NCBI RefSeq assembly: GCF_902506505.1
Contig: NZ_LR733406.1
Location: 1,450,525-1,514,524 of the forward strand
Length of the DNA: 64,000 nt
From: Pseudomonas sp. 8AS
GTDB lineage: Bacteria > Pseudomonadota > Gammaproteobacteria > Pseudomonadales > Pseudomonadaceae
Direction: 5' to 3'
Shown here one piece after another: positions 8,310 through 19,587 of this stretch. The notes below the pieces were generated by a model, which saw only the letters and a program-made list of their open reading frames with translations, ran no database searches and was not told the DNA's origin. The position numbers and the translations under genes are program-made. Positions within the stretch are counted from its first letter, which is position 1. Every line of letters starts with the position of its first letter.

Positions 8310-9209
8310 GTGAATATATTGACCTTCGACCTCAACCTGCTGCGCGTGCTCGATGCCCTGCTGCGCGAGCGCAACGTGTCGCGCGCCGCCGAGCGCCTGG
8401 CGCTCAGCCAGCCGGCGGTGAGCAATGCGCTGGGCCGCCTGCGCGACCTGCTCGACGACCCGCTGCTGGTGCGCGTCGGCCGGGCCATGCAGCCGACGCC
8501 GCGGGCCCTGGCCCTGGAAACGCCGATCCGCGATGCCCTGCAGCGCATCGAGCAGAGCCTCGGCGAGGGCGCGCCCTTCGACCCGGCCAGCAGCCGCCAG
8601 CGCTTTCGCATTGCGGTCACCGACTATGTCGAGCTGATCCTCATGCCGCGCCTGCTCGCCGTGCTGGCCGAGCGGGCGCCGGGGCTGCAGATCGACATCC
8701 AGCACCTGTCGCCCAGCCTGCCGGCCGAGGCGCTGGACAAGGGCGAGCTGGACCTGGTGCTGGGCCGCTTCGAGCAGGTGCCGGCACGCTTTCAGCGCCA
8801 GCAGTGGGTCAGTGAAACCCTGCAGCTGGTGGCCCGGCGCGAGCATCCGCAGCTTGCGGCAGGCCTCGATCTCGACGGCTTCCTCGGCCTGCGTCACCTG
8901 TGGGTGCACGGCGGGCAGACCCGCGGCATGGTCGACCAGTGGCTGGGCGAGCAGGGCCTGGCGCGCAATATCCTCTACACCACGCCTAACTACCTGCAGG
9001 CCGCGCACATAGTCGCCAGCAGCGAGCTGGTGGCCGTGCTGCCCAGCCGCCTGGCGCACTACTTCGCCGGCCTGCTGCCGCTGCAGCTGCACGCGCTGCC
9101 GTTCGAGGTCGGCCCCTTCCACCTGGATATCGTCAGCCTCGGCCTGCGCCAGCGCGACGCGGCGTTGCAGTGGCTGATCGAGCAGATCGTGGTGCTGGGC
9201 CGGGGCTGA
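8310..9209 (+). CDS. LysR-family regulator of the adjacent catabolic cluster
   Basis: A 299-residue LysR-type regulator of the group that begins with FDLNLLRVLDALL. The helix-turn-helix covers about residues 18-40 (NVSRAAERLALSQPAVSNAL). The start is GTG at 8310, preceded by only a weak AAGTTGA-like site; no ATG fits the conserved N-terminus. The gene is divergent from the 3-hydroxyacyl-CoA dehydrogenase and is the likely regulator of that operon, with a pathway intermediate as probable co-inducer. The convergent helicase gene ends 119 bp downstream. Confidence 0.92.
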   Translation: MNILTFDLNLLRVLDALLRERNVSRAAERLALSQPAVSNALGRLRDLLDDPLLVRVGRAMQPTPRALALETPIRDALQRIEQSLGEGAPFDPASSRQRFRIAVTDYVELILMPRLLAVLAERAPGLQIDIQHLSPSLPAEALDKGELDLVLGRFEQVPARFQRQQWVSETLQLVARREHPQLAAGLDLDGFLGLRHLWVHGGQTRGMVDQWLGEQGLARNILYTTPNYLQAAHIVASSELVAVLPSRLAHYFAGLLPLQLHALPFEVGPFHLDIVSLGLRQRDAALQWLIEQIVVLGRG

Positions 9210-9210
9210 C

Positions 9211-9318
9211 GGCACCCTGCTCGGTGTTCTGGAGCAGTCCAGCGGCTCCACCGCCGATACCTCGCAGCGCACCAGGGGTGTGGCTGATCTGCTGTTCGGC
9301 CTGACCCGCGGCGGCTGA
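9211..9318 (+). pseudogene. Possible C-terminal gene remnant
   Basis: After the LysR stop codon a different frame reads for 35 residues and ends TRGVADLLFGLTRGG followed by TGA. The composition (SSGSTADTSQRTRGVADLL) is more protein-like than random intergenic sequence, but no start codon or ribosome-binding site supports expression. It may be the tail of a gene lost by deletion, with its 5' part replaced by the LysR gene. I do not recognise the family. Confidence 0.3.
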
Positions 9319-9328
9319 GGCTTGAGGC

Positions 9329-11257
<1,929 letters not shown>

Positions 11258-11420
11258 GGGGTGGCCGGGGACTAGCACAATGGGGGGGCTGACCATAGCG
11301 CGCCACTGGCGCGTGGCGCCAGCGCTGTGGCGTATCGGCCGGCTGTTGATCCAGGGCATGGAAGGGAGGCGATTGGCGATCTAGGCTAGTGGAAGTTCAC
11401 CATCAACGACGGGATTCGAC

Positions 11421-12251
11421 ATGAGCAAGCATAAGGGCAAGAGCAAACAGGGAACCGCCGCAGCAGCCGAGGCTGCCGGCGCCAAGCTGTCGCGCAAGGA
11501 GTACGAGCAGCAGTTGCATGATCTGCATGTCGAACTGGTGAAGTTGCAGCAATGGGTGGTGGCCACCGGCGCCAAGGTGGTGGTGGTGTTCGAGGGCCGC
11601 GATGGGGCGGGCAAGGGCGGTACCATCAAGGCGCTGACCGAGCGGGTCAGCCCGCGCATCTTCCGCGTGGTGGCGCTGCCGGCGCCGACCGAGCGGGAAA
11701 AGAGCCAGATGTATGTACAGCGCTACATCCAGCACCTGCCGGCTGCCGGTGAAGTGGTGATCTTCGACCGCAGCTGGTACAACCGCGCCGGCGTCGAGCG
11801 GGTGATGGGCTTCTGCAACGAGACCCAGCTGAAGAAGTTTCTCAGTGGCGCGCCACTGGTCGAGCGCAACATGGTCGAGTCGGGGATCATCCTGCTCAAG
11901 TACTGGCTGGAAGTCAGCCCGGATGAGCAGGAACGACGTCTGCGTGCGCGTATCGAAGACGGGCGCAAGACCTGGAAGCTGACCGCGATGGACATCAAGT
12001 CCTACAACCGCTGGGATGCCTACACCGAGGCCCGTGACGAGATGTTCGAGGCCACCGACTCGTCCTGGGCGCCCTGGTTCGTCGCCCGCTCCGAGGACAA
12101 GAAGCGCGTGCGCCTGAACCTGATCAGCCACCTGCTGCAGCAGATTCCCTACGAGGAGGTCCCGCAGCCCAAGGTCAAGCTGCCCAAGCGCAAGATCGGC
12201 ACCTACAAGGCGGCCAATTATCCCTTCAAATATATTGCCGAGCCGTTCTGA
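11421..12251 (+). CDS. ppk2: Polyphosphate kinase 2
   Basis: A 276-residue PPK2-family kinase that transfers phosphate between polyphosphate and nucleotides, normally favouring NTP synthesis. Walker A is EGRDGAGKGGT (residues 59-69) and Walker B with its following motif is VVIFDRSWYNRAGVE (about 112-126), followed by the lid region. Length and the lysine-rich N-terminus fit the single-domain class I enzymes, of which P. aeruginosa PA0141 is an example. It stands alone with its own promoter region, divergent from the helicase gene. Confidence 0.93.
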   Translation: MSKHKGKSKQGTAAAAEAAGAKLSRKEYEQQLHDLHVELVKLQQWVVATGAKVVVVFEGRDGAGKGGTIKALTERVSPRIFRVVALPAPTEREKSQMYVQRYIQHLPAAGEVVIFDRSWYNRAGVERVMGFCNETQLKKFLSGAPLVERNMVESGIILLKYWLEVSPDEQERRLRARIEDGRKTWKLTAMDIKSYNRWDAYTEARDEMFEATDSSWAPWFVARSEDKKRVRLNLISHLLQQIPYEEVPQPKVKLPKRKIGTYKAANYPFKYIAEPF

Positions 12252-12295
12252 CGGCCTGGCCTGTGGCGCCAGCCATAGGCGAACCGCATGAAAAA

Positions 12296-12315
12296 AGCCC
12301 CGCATCTGCGGGGCT
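12296..12315 (-). terminator. Intrinsic terminator of upp-uraA
   Basis: AGCCCCGC at 12296-12303 pairs with GCGGGGCT at 12308-12315. On the minus strand the hairpin is followed by TTTTT, and it starts 18 bp after the uraA stop codon, so it is an intrinsic terminator for that operon. It also lies downstream of ppk2. Confidence 0.85.
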
Positions 12316-12333
12316 GATTGTTTCAGGTGGGGC

Positions 12334-13599
12334 TCAGATTTCCGGATCCAGCGGCGGGTGCTTGTGCCAGGCGCTGCCGCCCGGCAGCACCAGGTTGAGC
12401 CCCAGCGCACTGATGGCGCACAGGGAGATGCCGGACAGGGCGAATTCCTGGCCGCCGATGACCATGCCGCCGATGCCGAACACCAGAGTCACCGAGACGA
12501 TGATCAGGTTGCGCGCCTCGGCCAGGTCGACCTGGTGGCGGATCAGGGTGTTCAGCCCGACTACGGCGATGGAGCCGAACAGCAGGCAGAGGATGCCGCC
12601 CATCACCGGCACCGGAATGCTCTGCAGGGCCGCGCCGAACTTGCCGATGAAGGCCAGGCTGATGGCGAACACGGCCGCCCAGGTCATGATCTTCGGGTTG
12701 AAGCTCTTGGTCAGCATCACCGCGCCGGTGACTTCGGCGTAGGTGGTGTTGGGCGGGCCGCCGAACAGGCCGGCGGCCGAGGTGGCCAGGCCGTCGCCGA
12801 GCAGGGTGCGGTGCAGGCCGGGCTTGCGCACGAAATCCTTGCCGGTCACGGTGCCGACCGCGATCACTCCGCCGATGTGCTCGATGGCCGGGGCCAGGGC
12901 CACCGGCACCATATAGAGAATGGCGCCCAGGTGAAATTCGGGGGTGACGAAGGCGGGCACGGCCAGCCAGGGCGCGGCGGCGATGCCGGCGGTGTTGATT
13001 ACGCCGAAGAAGGCCGCCATCACGCAGCCGACGACGATCCCGGCAAGAATCGGCACCAGGCGCAGCAGGCCGCGGCCGAGCACGGCCACTAGCAGGGTGG
13101 TGACCAGCGCCGGCATGGAGATGAACATGGCAGTCTGGTAGGGCACCAGTTGCGCGCTGGCATCGCCGGTCTTGCCCATTGCCATGTTCACCGCCACCGG
13201 CGACAGGGCCAGGCCGATGGCGATGATCACCGGGCCGATCACCACCGGCGGCAGCAGGCGGTCGACGAAGCCCGGGCCCTTTAGTCGGACGGCCAGGCCG
13301 AGGAAGGTGTAGACGAAGCCGGCGGCCACCACCCCGCCGAGCACCGCGGGCAGGCCGAACTCGCCCTTGGCGGCGATGATCGGTGCGATAAAGGCAAACG
13401 ATGAGGCCAGGAATACCGGCACCTGGCGCCCGGTGGCCAGCTGGAACAGCAGGGTGCCGATGCCGGCGGTGAACAGCGCCACGTTGGGGTCCATGCCGGT
13501 GATCAGCGGCATCAGCACCAGGGCGCCGAAGGCGACGAAGAGCATCTGCGCGCCGGAGATCACCTGGCGCCAGAGCGGGTCGTTGAATTCATCGCGCAT
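12334..13599 (-). CDS. uraA: Uracil permease (NCS2/UraA family)
   Basis: A 421-residue inner-membrane uracil:proton symporter with about 14 hydrophobic segments. The family pattern is visible in VALAPAIEHIGGVIAVGTVTG, whose glutamate is a substrate ligand in E. coli UraA, and in LFGGPPNTTYAEVTGAV. It begins 2 bp after the upp stop codon, so upp and uraA form a salvage operon in which imported uracil is converted directly to UMP. Confidence 0.95.
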   Translation of the reverse strand: MRDEFNDPLWRQVISGAQMLFVAFGALVLMPLITGMDPNVALFTAGIGTLLFQLATGRQVPVFLASSFAFIAPIIAAKGEFGLPAVLGGVVAAGFVYTFLGLAVRLKGPGFVDRLLPPVVIGPVIIAIGLALSPVAVNMAMGKTGDASAQLVPYQTAMFISMPALVTTLLVAVLGRGLLRLVPILAGIVVGCVMAAFFGVINTAGIAAAPWLAVPAFVTPEFHLGAILYMVPVALAPAIEHIGGVIAVGTVTGKDFVRKPGLHRTLLGDGLATSAAGLFGGPPNTTYAEVTGAVMLTKSFNPKIMTWAAVFAISLAFIGKFGAALQSIPVPVMGGILCLLFGSIAVVGLNTLIRHQVDLAEARNLIIVSVTLVFGIGGMVIGGQEFALSGISLCAISALGLNLVLPGGSAWHKHPPLDPEI

Positions 13600-13601
13600 G
13601 C

Positions 13602-14240
13602 TCAGGCGTCCTTCTGCTTGGTGCCGAAGATCTTGTCGCCGGCATCGCCGAGGCCGGGAATGATGTAGCCGTGTTCGTTGAGGCGCTGGTCGATGGAGGC
13701 GGTGAAGATCATCACGTCCGGGTGGGCGTCGTTGACCACCTTGATCCCCTCCGGGGCGGCGACCAGCACCATGGCGCGGATTTCCTTGCAGCCGGCCTTC
13801 TTCAGCAGGTCGATGGTGGCGACCAGGGAGCCGCCGGTGGCCAGCATCGGGTCGACGATCAGCGCCAGGCGCTCGTCGATTTCCGGGGCGAGTTTCTCCA
13901 GGTAGGTGTGCGCTTCCAGGGTCTGCTCGTTGCGGGCGATGCCGACGGCGCTGACCTTGGCCCCGGGGATCAGGCTGAGCACGCCGTCGAGCATGCCGAT
14001 GCCGGCGCGCAGGATCGGCACCACGGTGATCTTCTTGCCGGCGATCTTCTCCACCTGCACGGTGCCGGCCCAGCCCTGGATCTCGCAGTTTTCCAGGGGC
14101 AGGTCGTTGGTGGCCTCATAGGTGAGCAGGGCGCCCACTTCCTGGGCCAGTTCGCGGAAATTCTTCGTGCTGATGTCGGCGCGGCGCATCAGGCCGAGCT
14201 TGTGGCGGATCAGGGGGTGGCGGATCTCGCGGATGGGCAT
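13602..14240 (-). CDS. upp: Uracil phosphoribosyltransferase
   Basis: A 212-residue enzyme that makes UMP from uracil and PRPP. The PRPP-binding loop is [12 protein letters not shown] (128-139) and the family start [19 protein letters not shown] is intact from the ATG at 14240. It is first in the upp-uraA operon and divergent from hpt across a 265-bp region that must hold both promoters. Pairing of pyrimidine and purine salvage genes here matches other Pseudomonas genomes. Confidence 0.97.
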   Translation of the reverse strand: MPIREIRHPLIRHKLGLMRRADISTKNFRELAQEVGALLTYEATNDLPLENCEIQGWAGTVQVEKIAGKKITVVPILRAGIGMLDGVLSLIPGAKVSAVGIARNEQTLEAHTYLEKLAPEIDERLALIVDPMLATGGSLVATIDLLKKAGCKEIRAMVLVAAPEGIKVVNDAHPDVMIFTASIDQRLNEHGYIIPGLGDAGDKIFGTKQKDA

Positions 14241-14505
14241 GCAGGGTCTCCGGGAAAGGCAGCGGGTATTGGCTAGAGTAAAGCACTGGTCATGCCAGCA
14301 AGAAGGCGCCAAGTTTACCGGCTAGCTGAACAAGTGGTCAGAAAATCTGCGTCCAGGCTTGCCCTGGCGCATGACTCTGAGTACCTTTGCCGACCATTTT
14401 TTACGACCTATCATCCCTGGCGGCTCTTTCGGGCCGTCGCTGGCGCGACGTTGAAAGTTGCGCCCGGCAATTTTTAACCAGCCCCCTACCTATCTGGAGC
14501 CTGCC

Positions 14506-15063
14506 ATGTCCGCCGATCTCGCCCATATCCGCCAAGTCATGGCCGAAGCCGACTGCCTGTACAGCAATGCCCAGATCGAAGACGCCATCGACCGGGTGGC
14601 CGCCGCCATCAACGGCGAGCTGGCCGAGAGCAATCCGGTGGTGTTCTGCGTGATGAATGGCGGCCTGATCTTCGCCGGCAAGCTGGTTTCCAAGCTGGAC
14701 TTCCCGCTGGAGCTGTCCTACCTGCACGCCACCCGCTACCGCAATGAAACCAGCGGCGGCGAGCTGTTCTGGAAGGCCAAGCCGGAAGTGTCGTTCATCG
14801 ACCGCGAAGTGCTGATCATCGACGACATCCTCGACGAGGGGCACACCCTGGCGGCGATCATCGACTTCTGCAAACACGCCGGCGCCAGCAAGGTGCACAC
14901 CGCGGTGCTGATCAACAAGGAGCACGGGCGCAAGGCGCGCCCCGACCTCAAGGCCGACTACGTGGGCCTGCCGTGTATCGACCGCTACATCTTCGGCTAC
15001 GGCATGGACTACAAGGGCTACTGGCGCAATGCCGCGGGCATCTACGCGGTCAAAGGCCTGTAA
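14506..15063 (+). CDS. hpt: Hypoxanthine-guanine phosphoribosyltransferase
   Basis: A 185-residue purine salvage enzyme converting hypoxanthine or guanine with PRPP to IMP or GMP. The PRPP motif VLIIDDILDEGHT occupies 102-114, and the flexible-loop region around HATRYRNETSGGE is typical of the Pseudomonas group. The ATG at 14506 follows a GGAG ribosome-binding site. It is monocistronic; the convergent SulP gene ends 24 bp after its stop codon. Confidence 0.93.
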   Translation: MSADLAHIRQVMAEADCLYSNAQIEDAIDRVAAAINGELAESNPVVFCVMNGGLIFAGKLVSKLDFPLELSYLHATRYRNETSGGELFWKAKPEVSFIDREVLIIDDILDEGHTLAAIIDFCKHAGASKVHTAVLINKEHGRKARPDLKADYVGLPCIDRYIFGYGMDYKGYWRNAAGIYAVKGL

Positions 15064-15087
15064 GAACAGGCCCAGACCGCTGCGGCG

Positions 15088-16800
15088 CTATTGCGCTGCC
15101 AGCCAGCTCAGGGCCTTGGCCCGCGCCTGCGGCAGGTCGCGGGCATAGGCCAGGCGGCCGTTGTCGCGCTGCACCCCGGCGCGGCGCAGCTTCAGGCGCA
15201 GGCGCGGCGATACGCCGGCCAGCACCAGGCCGATGTCATGCTGCCGGTAGTCGTGCAGCACGTTCTCCAGGGCGGCCAGGGCCGTCATGTCCAGCAGCGG
15301 CACCGCGCTCATCTCGACTATCACCACCCGCACCTCCGGATTGAAGCGGCGCAGCACGCTTAGCGCCTTTTCCGCCGCGCCGAAGAACAGCGGCCCGCGA
15401 ATGCTATAGGCCAGCACCTGTTCCGGCAGTTCGCCGAGGCTCTGCAACTGGTTGCGCGGCAGCACGGCGGTGTCGGTCAGTTCGCTCATGCGCTTGATGA
15501 AGATGCCGGTGGCCAGCAACAGACCGACGCCCACGGCCAGCACCATGTCGAACAGTACGGTGAGCACCAGGCAGGTCAGCAGCACCAGTACATCGCTGCG
15601 TGGCGCCACGCGCAGGGTGTGCAGCACGTGGCCGGGCTCGCTCATGTTCCACGCCACCACCAGCAGCAGGGCGGCCAGCGCCGCCATCGGCAGGTAGCTG
15701 AACAGCGGCGCGAGCAGCAGCATGGCCAGCAGCACCACGCCGGCATGGATGATCGCCGCCAGCGGCGAGGCGGCGCCGGCACGCACGTTGGTGGCGCTGC
15801 GGGCGATGGCGGCGGTGGCGGTGATGCCGCCGAACAGCGGGGCGACCAGGTTGCCCAGGCCCTGGCCGATCAGCTCGGCATTGGGGTCGTGCTTGCTGCC
15901 GGTCATGCCGTCGGCGACCACGGCGCACAGCAGCGACTCGATGGCGCCGAGCATGGCGATGGCGAAGGCCGGGCCGAGCAACTGGCGGAACAGCTCGAAG
16001 GACAGCTGCAGCGGCTGGCCGTGGGCCCCCGGCAATTGCCAGGGCCAGGCGAAATCCGGCAGGAACGGCGGGATGCCCGGATGACTGATGCCGTCCACCT
16101 TGTAGCTGAAACGCTCGCCGAGGGTCGCCACCGGCAAACCGAGCGATTCCAGGGCGAGGGCGAGCAGGGCGCCGACGGCCAGGGCCACCAGGTGGCCGGG
16201 CACCTTGGGCAGCAGTTTCGGCCACAGCAGCAGGGTCGCCAGGCTGGCCGCGGCGACCAGACTGTCGCCGGGGCGGAAGTCCGGCAGGGCCTGGCCGAGC
16301 AGGGCCAGCTGGTCGAGGAAGTGCTGCGGGGTGCCGGCCAGGCGCAGGCCGAGCAGGTCCTTGACCTGCAACATGGCGATGACGATGCCGATGCCGGCGG
16401 TGAAGCCCAGCGTCACCGGGTAGGGCACGAACTCGATCAGCTTGCCGGCGCGCCCGAGCCCTAAGGCGATCAGGATCAGCCCGGCCAGCAGGGTGCACAG
16501 CAGCAGGCCGCCGAGGCCGTATTGCTGGGTGATCGGCAGCAGGATCACCACGAAGGCGGCGGTCGGCCCGGAGACATTGAAGCGCGAGCCGCCGGTCAGG
16601 GCGATCAGCGGGGCGGCGACCAGCACGGTGTAGAGGCCGTGCTGCGGCGGCACGCCGACCGCGATGGCCAGGGCCATGGCCAGGGGAATGGCGATGATGC
16701 CCACGGTGATCCCGGCGCCGATATCGCCGCGCAGGGCTTGCCACGAGTATCCGCTACGCCAGACCTGGCGCCAGGCGGCAAACAGTTGGGGTAAGGGCAT
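15088..16800 (-). CDS. SulP-family anion transporter with STAS domain
   Basis: A 570-residue inner-membrane permease. About ten to twelve hydrophobic segments cover residues 20-440, including GITVGIIAIPLAMALAIAVG and the SulP signature region NVSGPTAAFV. The last 110 residues form a STAS domain (IRGPLFFGAAEKAL, SAVPLLDMTALAALENV). Family members carry sulfate, bicarbonate or dicarboxylates; the substrate is not decided by sequence. The ATG at 16800 gives the usual N-terminus. No sulfur-assimilation gene is adjacent, so a bicarbonate or other anion role is equally possible. Confidence 0.9.
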   Translation of the reverse strand: MPLPQLFAAWRQVWRSGYSWQALRGDIGAGITVGIIAIPLAMALAIAVGVPPQHGLYTVLVAAPLIALTGGSRFNVSGPTAAFVVILLPITQQYGLGGLLLCTLLAGLILIALGLGRAGKLIEFVPYPVTLGFTAGIGIVIAMLQVKDLLGLRLAGTPQHFLDQLALLGQALPDFRPGDSLVAAASLATLLLWPKLLPKVPGHLVALAVGALLALALESLGLPVATLGERFSYKVDGISHPGIPPFLPDFAWPWQLPGAHGQPLQLSFELFRQLLGPAFAIAMLGAIESLLCAVVADGMTGSKHDPNAELIGQGLGNLVAPLFGGITATAAIARSATNVRAGAASPLAAIIHAGVVLLAMLLLAPLFSYLPMAALAALLLVVAWNMSEPGHVLHTLRVAPRSDVLVLLTCLVLTVLFDMVLAVGVGLLLATGIFIKRMSELTDTAVLPRNQLQSLGELPEQVLAYSIRGPLFFGAAEKALSVLRRFNPEVRVVIVEMSAVPLLDMTALAALENVLHDYRQHDIGLVLAGVSPRLRLKLRRAGVQRDNGRLAYARDLPQARAKALSWLAAQ

Positions 16801-16944
16801 CGCAGGCTCCGCATTGCTTGGCAGCAGTATAAAAGCTGGCGAGCGCCGGGGTGCGTTCGGCAGCGGATCTTTTAGTCGCGTTGAGCGCGCTGGCGGGCGA
16901 GGGTAAACTGCCGGCCCGTAATACCCGCCGAGCTGGAGTGCGTG

Positions 16945-17232
16945 ATGCGTAAAGACAAGAAACAGGTGATTGGCGAAGAAATCAGCGATGACTCGATCAA
17001 GCTGTTCCTCGCGGTCGAGCCGGCTGACGCCACGCCGCCATCCCTGCACAAGCTGGTCAAGGCCTACCGGGGCCTGCGCATCGACGATTTCGAGCGTTTC
17101 CTCGGCTTCTTCAAGGCCGCCGGTTACGACCTGAATGCCACGGATGCCCAGGGGCGCGACTTCGTTGCGCTGATTCAGGATCAGCGCCTGGCCGAGCCCT
17201 ATGTCGAGGCGATCAAGGCGGCGCGCGGCTGA
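16945..17232 (+). CDS. Conserved small Pseudomonas protein (PA4642-like)
   Basis: A 95-residue soluble protein, mostly helical and rich in charged residues, with no signal peptide or membrane segment. The ending FFKAAGYDLNATDAQGRDFVALIQ resembles small conserved proteins of unknown function found beside mqo in Pseudomonas. The ATG at 16945, six bases after GGAG, is preferred to the overlapping GTG at 16942. No function can be assigned. Confidence 0.8.
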   Translation: MRKDKKQVIGEEISDDSIKLFLAVEPADATPPSLHKLVKAYRGLRIDDFERFLGFFKAAGYDLNATDAQGRDFVALIQDQRLAEPYVEAIKAARG

Positions 17233-17619
17233 TTCGGCCAAAAAACAGGCTCGACGGATGCCTTCGGCGCAATTTTAGCGTCTGAAAATGCGTCATTAAT
17301 GGTATTGTGCGCGCCGAAAAACCCTGCCCGGCAAAGGTCGCCTTGCGCCTGCTCGCCGGGCCGGCGCGAACCACCAGCCTAGAGCGCTTGCAGGCTCGGC
17401 GGTGGGGGCGAGGGTGAAGTTTCAGCGTGCGGGCTGCCCACAGGTGGCGCGTAGCAACAATGAGGTTGCGAGAAATCGGGTCAGGCTGGCGAACCGGCCC
17501 CTGGTGATCGCCCCTCCGATATTCCAGGCACCTGTCTGGCTGTCAGTGATTAGTGGTTGATGCGCGGCTCAAAAGGCCGATGCCATCAATTTGGTACTGC
17601 AGATCTTGGAGAAGCGTTA
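17233..17619 (+). promoter_or_regulatory. Long upstream region of mqo
   Basis: This 387-bp gene-free region precedes mqo. It holds a GC-rich inverted segment around 17330-17365 (CCCGGCAAAG ... GCCGGGCCGG) and no credible open frame beginning with a ribosome-binding site. A TATTGT at about 17301-17306 could be a -10 element, which would give an mRNA leader of about 300 nt. A small RNA or structured leader cannot be excluded. Confidence 0.35.
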
Positions 17620-19110
17620 ATGACGCAAGACAATCACGAAACTGTGGATGTGCTGCTGGTCGGCGCCGGCATCATGAGCGCCACCCTGGCGGTGCTGCTG
17701 AAGGAGCTCGATCCCGGCCTCAAGCTGGAAATCGCAGAGTTGCGCGAGTCGGGGGCGATCGAAAGCTCCAACCCGTGGAACAACGCCGGTACCGGCCACG
17801 CCGGTTTGTGCGAACTGAACTACACGCCGCAAGCGGCCGACGGTTCGGTGGACATCAAGAAAGCCGTGCAGATCAACACCCAGTTCGAAGTCTCCAAGCA
17901 GTTCTGGTCCTACCTGTGCGGCAAGAGCGCCTTCGGTTCGCCGAAGACCTTCATCAACCAGGTGCCGCACCTGAGCTTCGTGCGTGGCGAGAAGGACGTC
18001 AGCTTCCTCAAGACCCGCCATGCGCAGCTGACCCAGCATCACGCCTTCGCCGATATGCAGTACAGCGAAGACGCGGCCACCATGGCCGAGTGGATGCCGC
18101 TGATGATGCAGGGGCGTGCCGCCGGCGAGCGCATCGCCGCCACCTGCGCGCAGAACGGTACCGACGTCAACTTCGGTGCGCTGACCAATCAGCTGCTGCA
18201 GTACCTGGCCAGCCAGGGCGGCGTCAGTGTCAGCTACAACCAGAAGGTCACCGGCCTCAAGCGCACTGCCGATGGCTGGAACGTCGAGATCAAGAACACC
18301 CAGAGCGGCGCCTGCCGCGATGTGGCGGCCAAGTTCGTCTTCCTCGGCGCCGGTGGCGGCGCGCTGCCGCTGCTGCAGCTGTCCGGCATCCCGGAAGGCA
18401 AGGGCTTCGGCGGCTTCCCGGTGAGTGGGCAGTGGCTGCGTTGCGACAACCCGGAAGTGGTCAAGCTGCACCAGGCCAAGGTCTACAGCCAGGCGGAAGT
18501 CGGCGCGCCGCCGATGTCGGTGCCGCACCTCGACACCCGCGTGGTCGACGGCAAGACCTCGCTGCTGTTCGGCCCCTATGCCGGCTTCACCACCAAGTTC
18601 CTCAAGCACGGTTCGTTCCTCGACCTGCCGCTGTCGGTGCGGCCGAGCAACATCGGCCCGATGCTGGCCGTGGCCCGCGACAACATGGACCTGACCCGCT
18701 ACCTGATCAAGGAAGTGCTGCAGTCCCAGGAGCAGCGCCTGGATGCCCTGCGCAAGTTCTATCCGCAAGTGAAGGCCGAAGACTGGAGCCTGGAAGTGGC
18801 CGGTCAGCGCGTGCAGATCATCAAGAAGGACGCCAAGAAAGGCGGCATCCTGCAGTTCGGTACCGAGCTGGTGTCGGCCGAGGATGGTTCCATCGCCGCC
18901 CTGCTGGGCGCTTCGCCGGGTGCTTCGGTGACCGTGTCGATCATGCTCAACCTGATCGAGCGCTGCTTCGCCGAGCAGGCCAAGAGCGAGGCCTGGGCGC
19001 GCAAGCTGCAGGAAATCTTCCCGGCCCGCGAGTCCGTGCTGGAGCAGAATGCCGAGCTGTACCGCGAGGTCAGCGCGCAATCGGCCGACCGCCTGCAGCT
19101 GAATGCCTGA
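17620..19110 (+). CDS. mqo: Malate:quinone oxidoreductase
   Basis: A 496-residue FAD-dependent, membrane-associated enzyme that oxidises malate to oxaloacetate and passes electrons to quinone, the main malate-oxidising step of the TCA cycle in Pseudomonas. The FAD-binding loop [18 protein letters not shown] begins at about residue 10, and the family motif [22 protein letters not shown] follows near residue 50. Start is the ATG at 17620 after TTGGAGAAG. It is followed by a strong terminator. Confidence 0.95.
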   Translation: MTQDNHETVDVLLVGAGIMSATLAVLLKELDPGLKLEIAELRESGAIESSNPWNNAGTGHAGLCELNYTPQAADGSVDIKKAVQINTQFEVSKQFWSYLCGKSAFGSPKTFINQVPHLSFVRGEKDVSFLKTRHAQLTQHHAFADMQYSEDAATMAEWMPLMMQGRAAGERIAATCAQNGTDVNFGALTNQLLQYLASQGGVSVSYNQKVTGLKRTADGWNVEIKNTQSGACRDVAAKFVFLGAGGGALPLLQLSGIPEGKGFGGFPVSGQWLRCDNPEVVKLHQAKVYSQAEVGAPPMSVPHLDTRVVDGKTSLLFGPYAGFTTKFLKHGSFLDLPLSVRPSNIGPMLAVARDNMDLTRYLIKEVLQSQEQRLDALRKFYPQVKAEDWSLEVAGQRVQIIKKDAKKGGILQFGTELVSAEDGSIAALLGASPGASVTVSIMLNLIERCFAEQAKSEAWARKLQEIFPARESVLEQNAELYREVSAQSADRLQLNA

Positions 19111-19130
19111 GCCGGCTGACGCGTCATGAG

Positions 19131-19156
19131 AAAACCGCCCCACGGGGCGGTTTTTT
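19131..19156 (+). terminator. Intrinsic terminator of mqo
   Basis: The hairpin AAAACCGCCCC / GGGGCGGTTTT ends in six Ts, 20 bp after the mqo stop codon. The A-rich left flank makes it usable in both directions, so it may also serve the convergent small gene. Confidence 0.92.
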
Positions 19157-19186
19157 CATGCGCGGGTGTTGGCGGCCGTCGCGGAG

Positions 19187-19420
19187 TTACGCCGCCAGGG
19201 CCGAGTGTGGCTGGCTTACGGGCTGGCGGGGCTGGGCGATGGCGTGGCTCGGCAGCGTCCGGCCCAGCCAGCTCGGGCAGATTTCCTCGACTTCGATCCA
19301 GCCCGGCTGGCTCGGTGCGCTGTGCGCCTCGCGCAAGGCGCGGCAGACGCCGGCGGCATCCAGCAGGGCATAGCGGCGCATCGCGCGGCGCGGGGTGAGC
19401 AGGCTCCACAGACTCATCAT
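19187..19420 (-). CDS. Small conserved Pseudomonas protein, unknown function
   Basis: A 77-residue basic protein containing RRAMRRYALLDAAGVCRALREA and a segment WIEVEEICPSWLGRTLP. The composition and the clean GAGGAC ribosome-binding site seven bases before the first of two tandem ATG codons support a real gene. No signal peptide or membrane segment is seen. It resembles short proteins located next to mqo in other pseudomonads. Confidence 0.7.
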   Translation of the reverse strand: MMSLWSLLTPRRAMRRYALLDAAGVCRALREAHSAPSQPGWIEVEEICPSWLGRTLPSHAIAQPRQPVSQPHSALAA

Positions 19421-19587
19421 TCGGCTGTCCTCTTGGTGTGCCCGAACCTTATCGCACGGCCGGGTGACAACGCCGTGACAGGAACTGCAGCAGCCCTGCC
19501 GCGGTCAGAAAAACCAGCTGTCAGCCCGCCAGGCCGCTGGTTATACTGCCGGCCGTTTCCGCCACCCCCTTTCTGGAGAGATCAAGC

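Noticed and set aside
17617..19143. Long minus-strand frame opposite mqo
   Set aside because: Antisense shadow; mqo has the FAD and family motifs and a ribosome-binding site.
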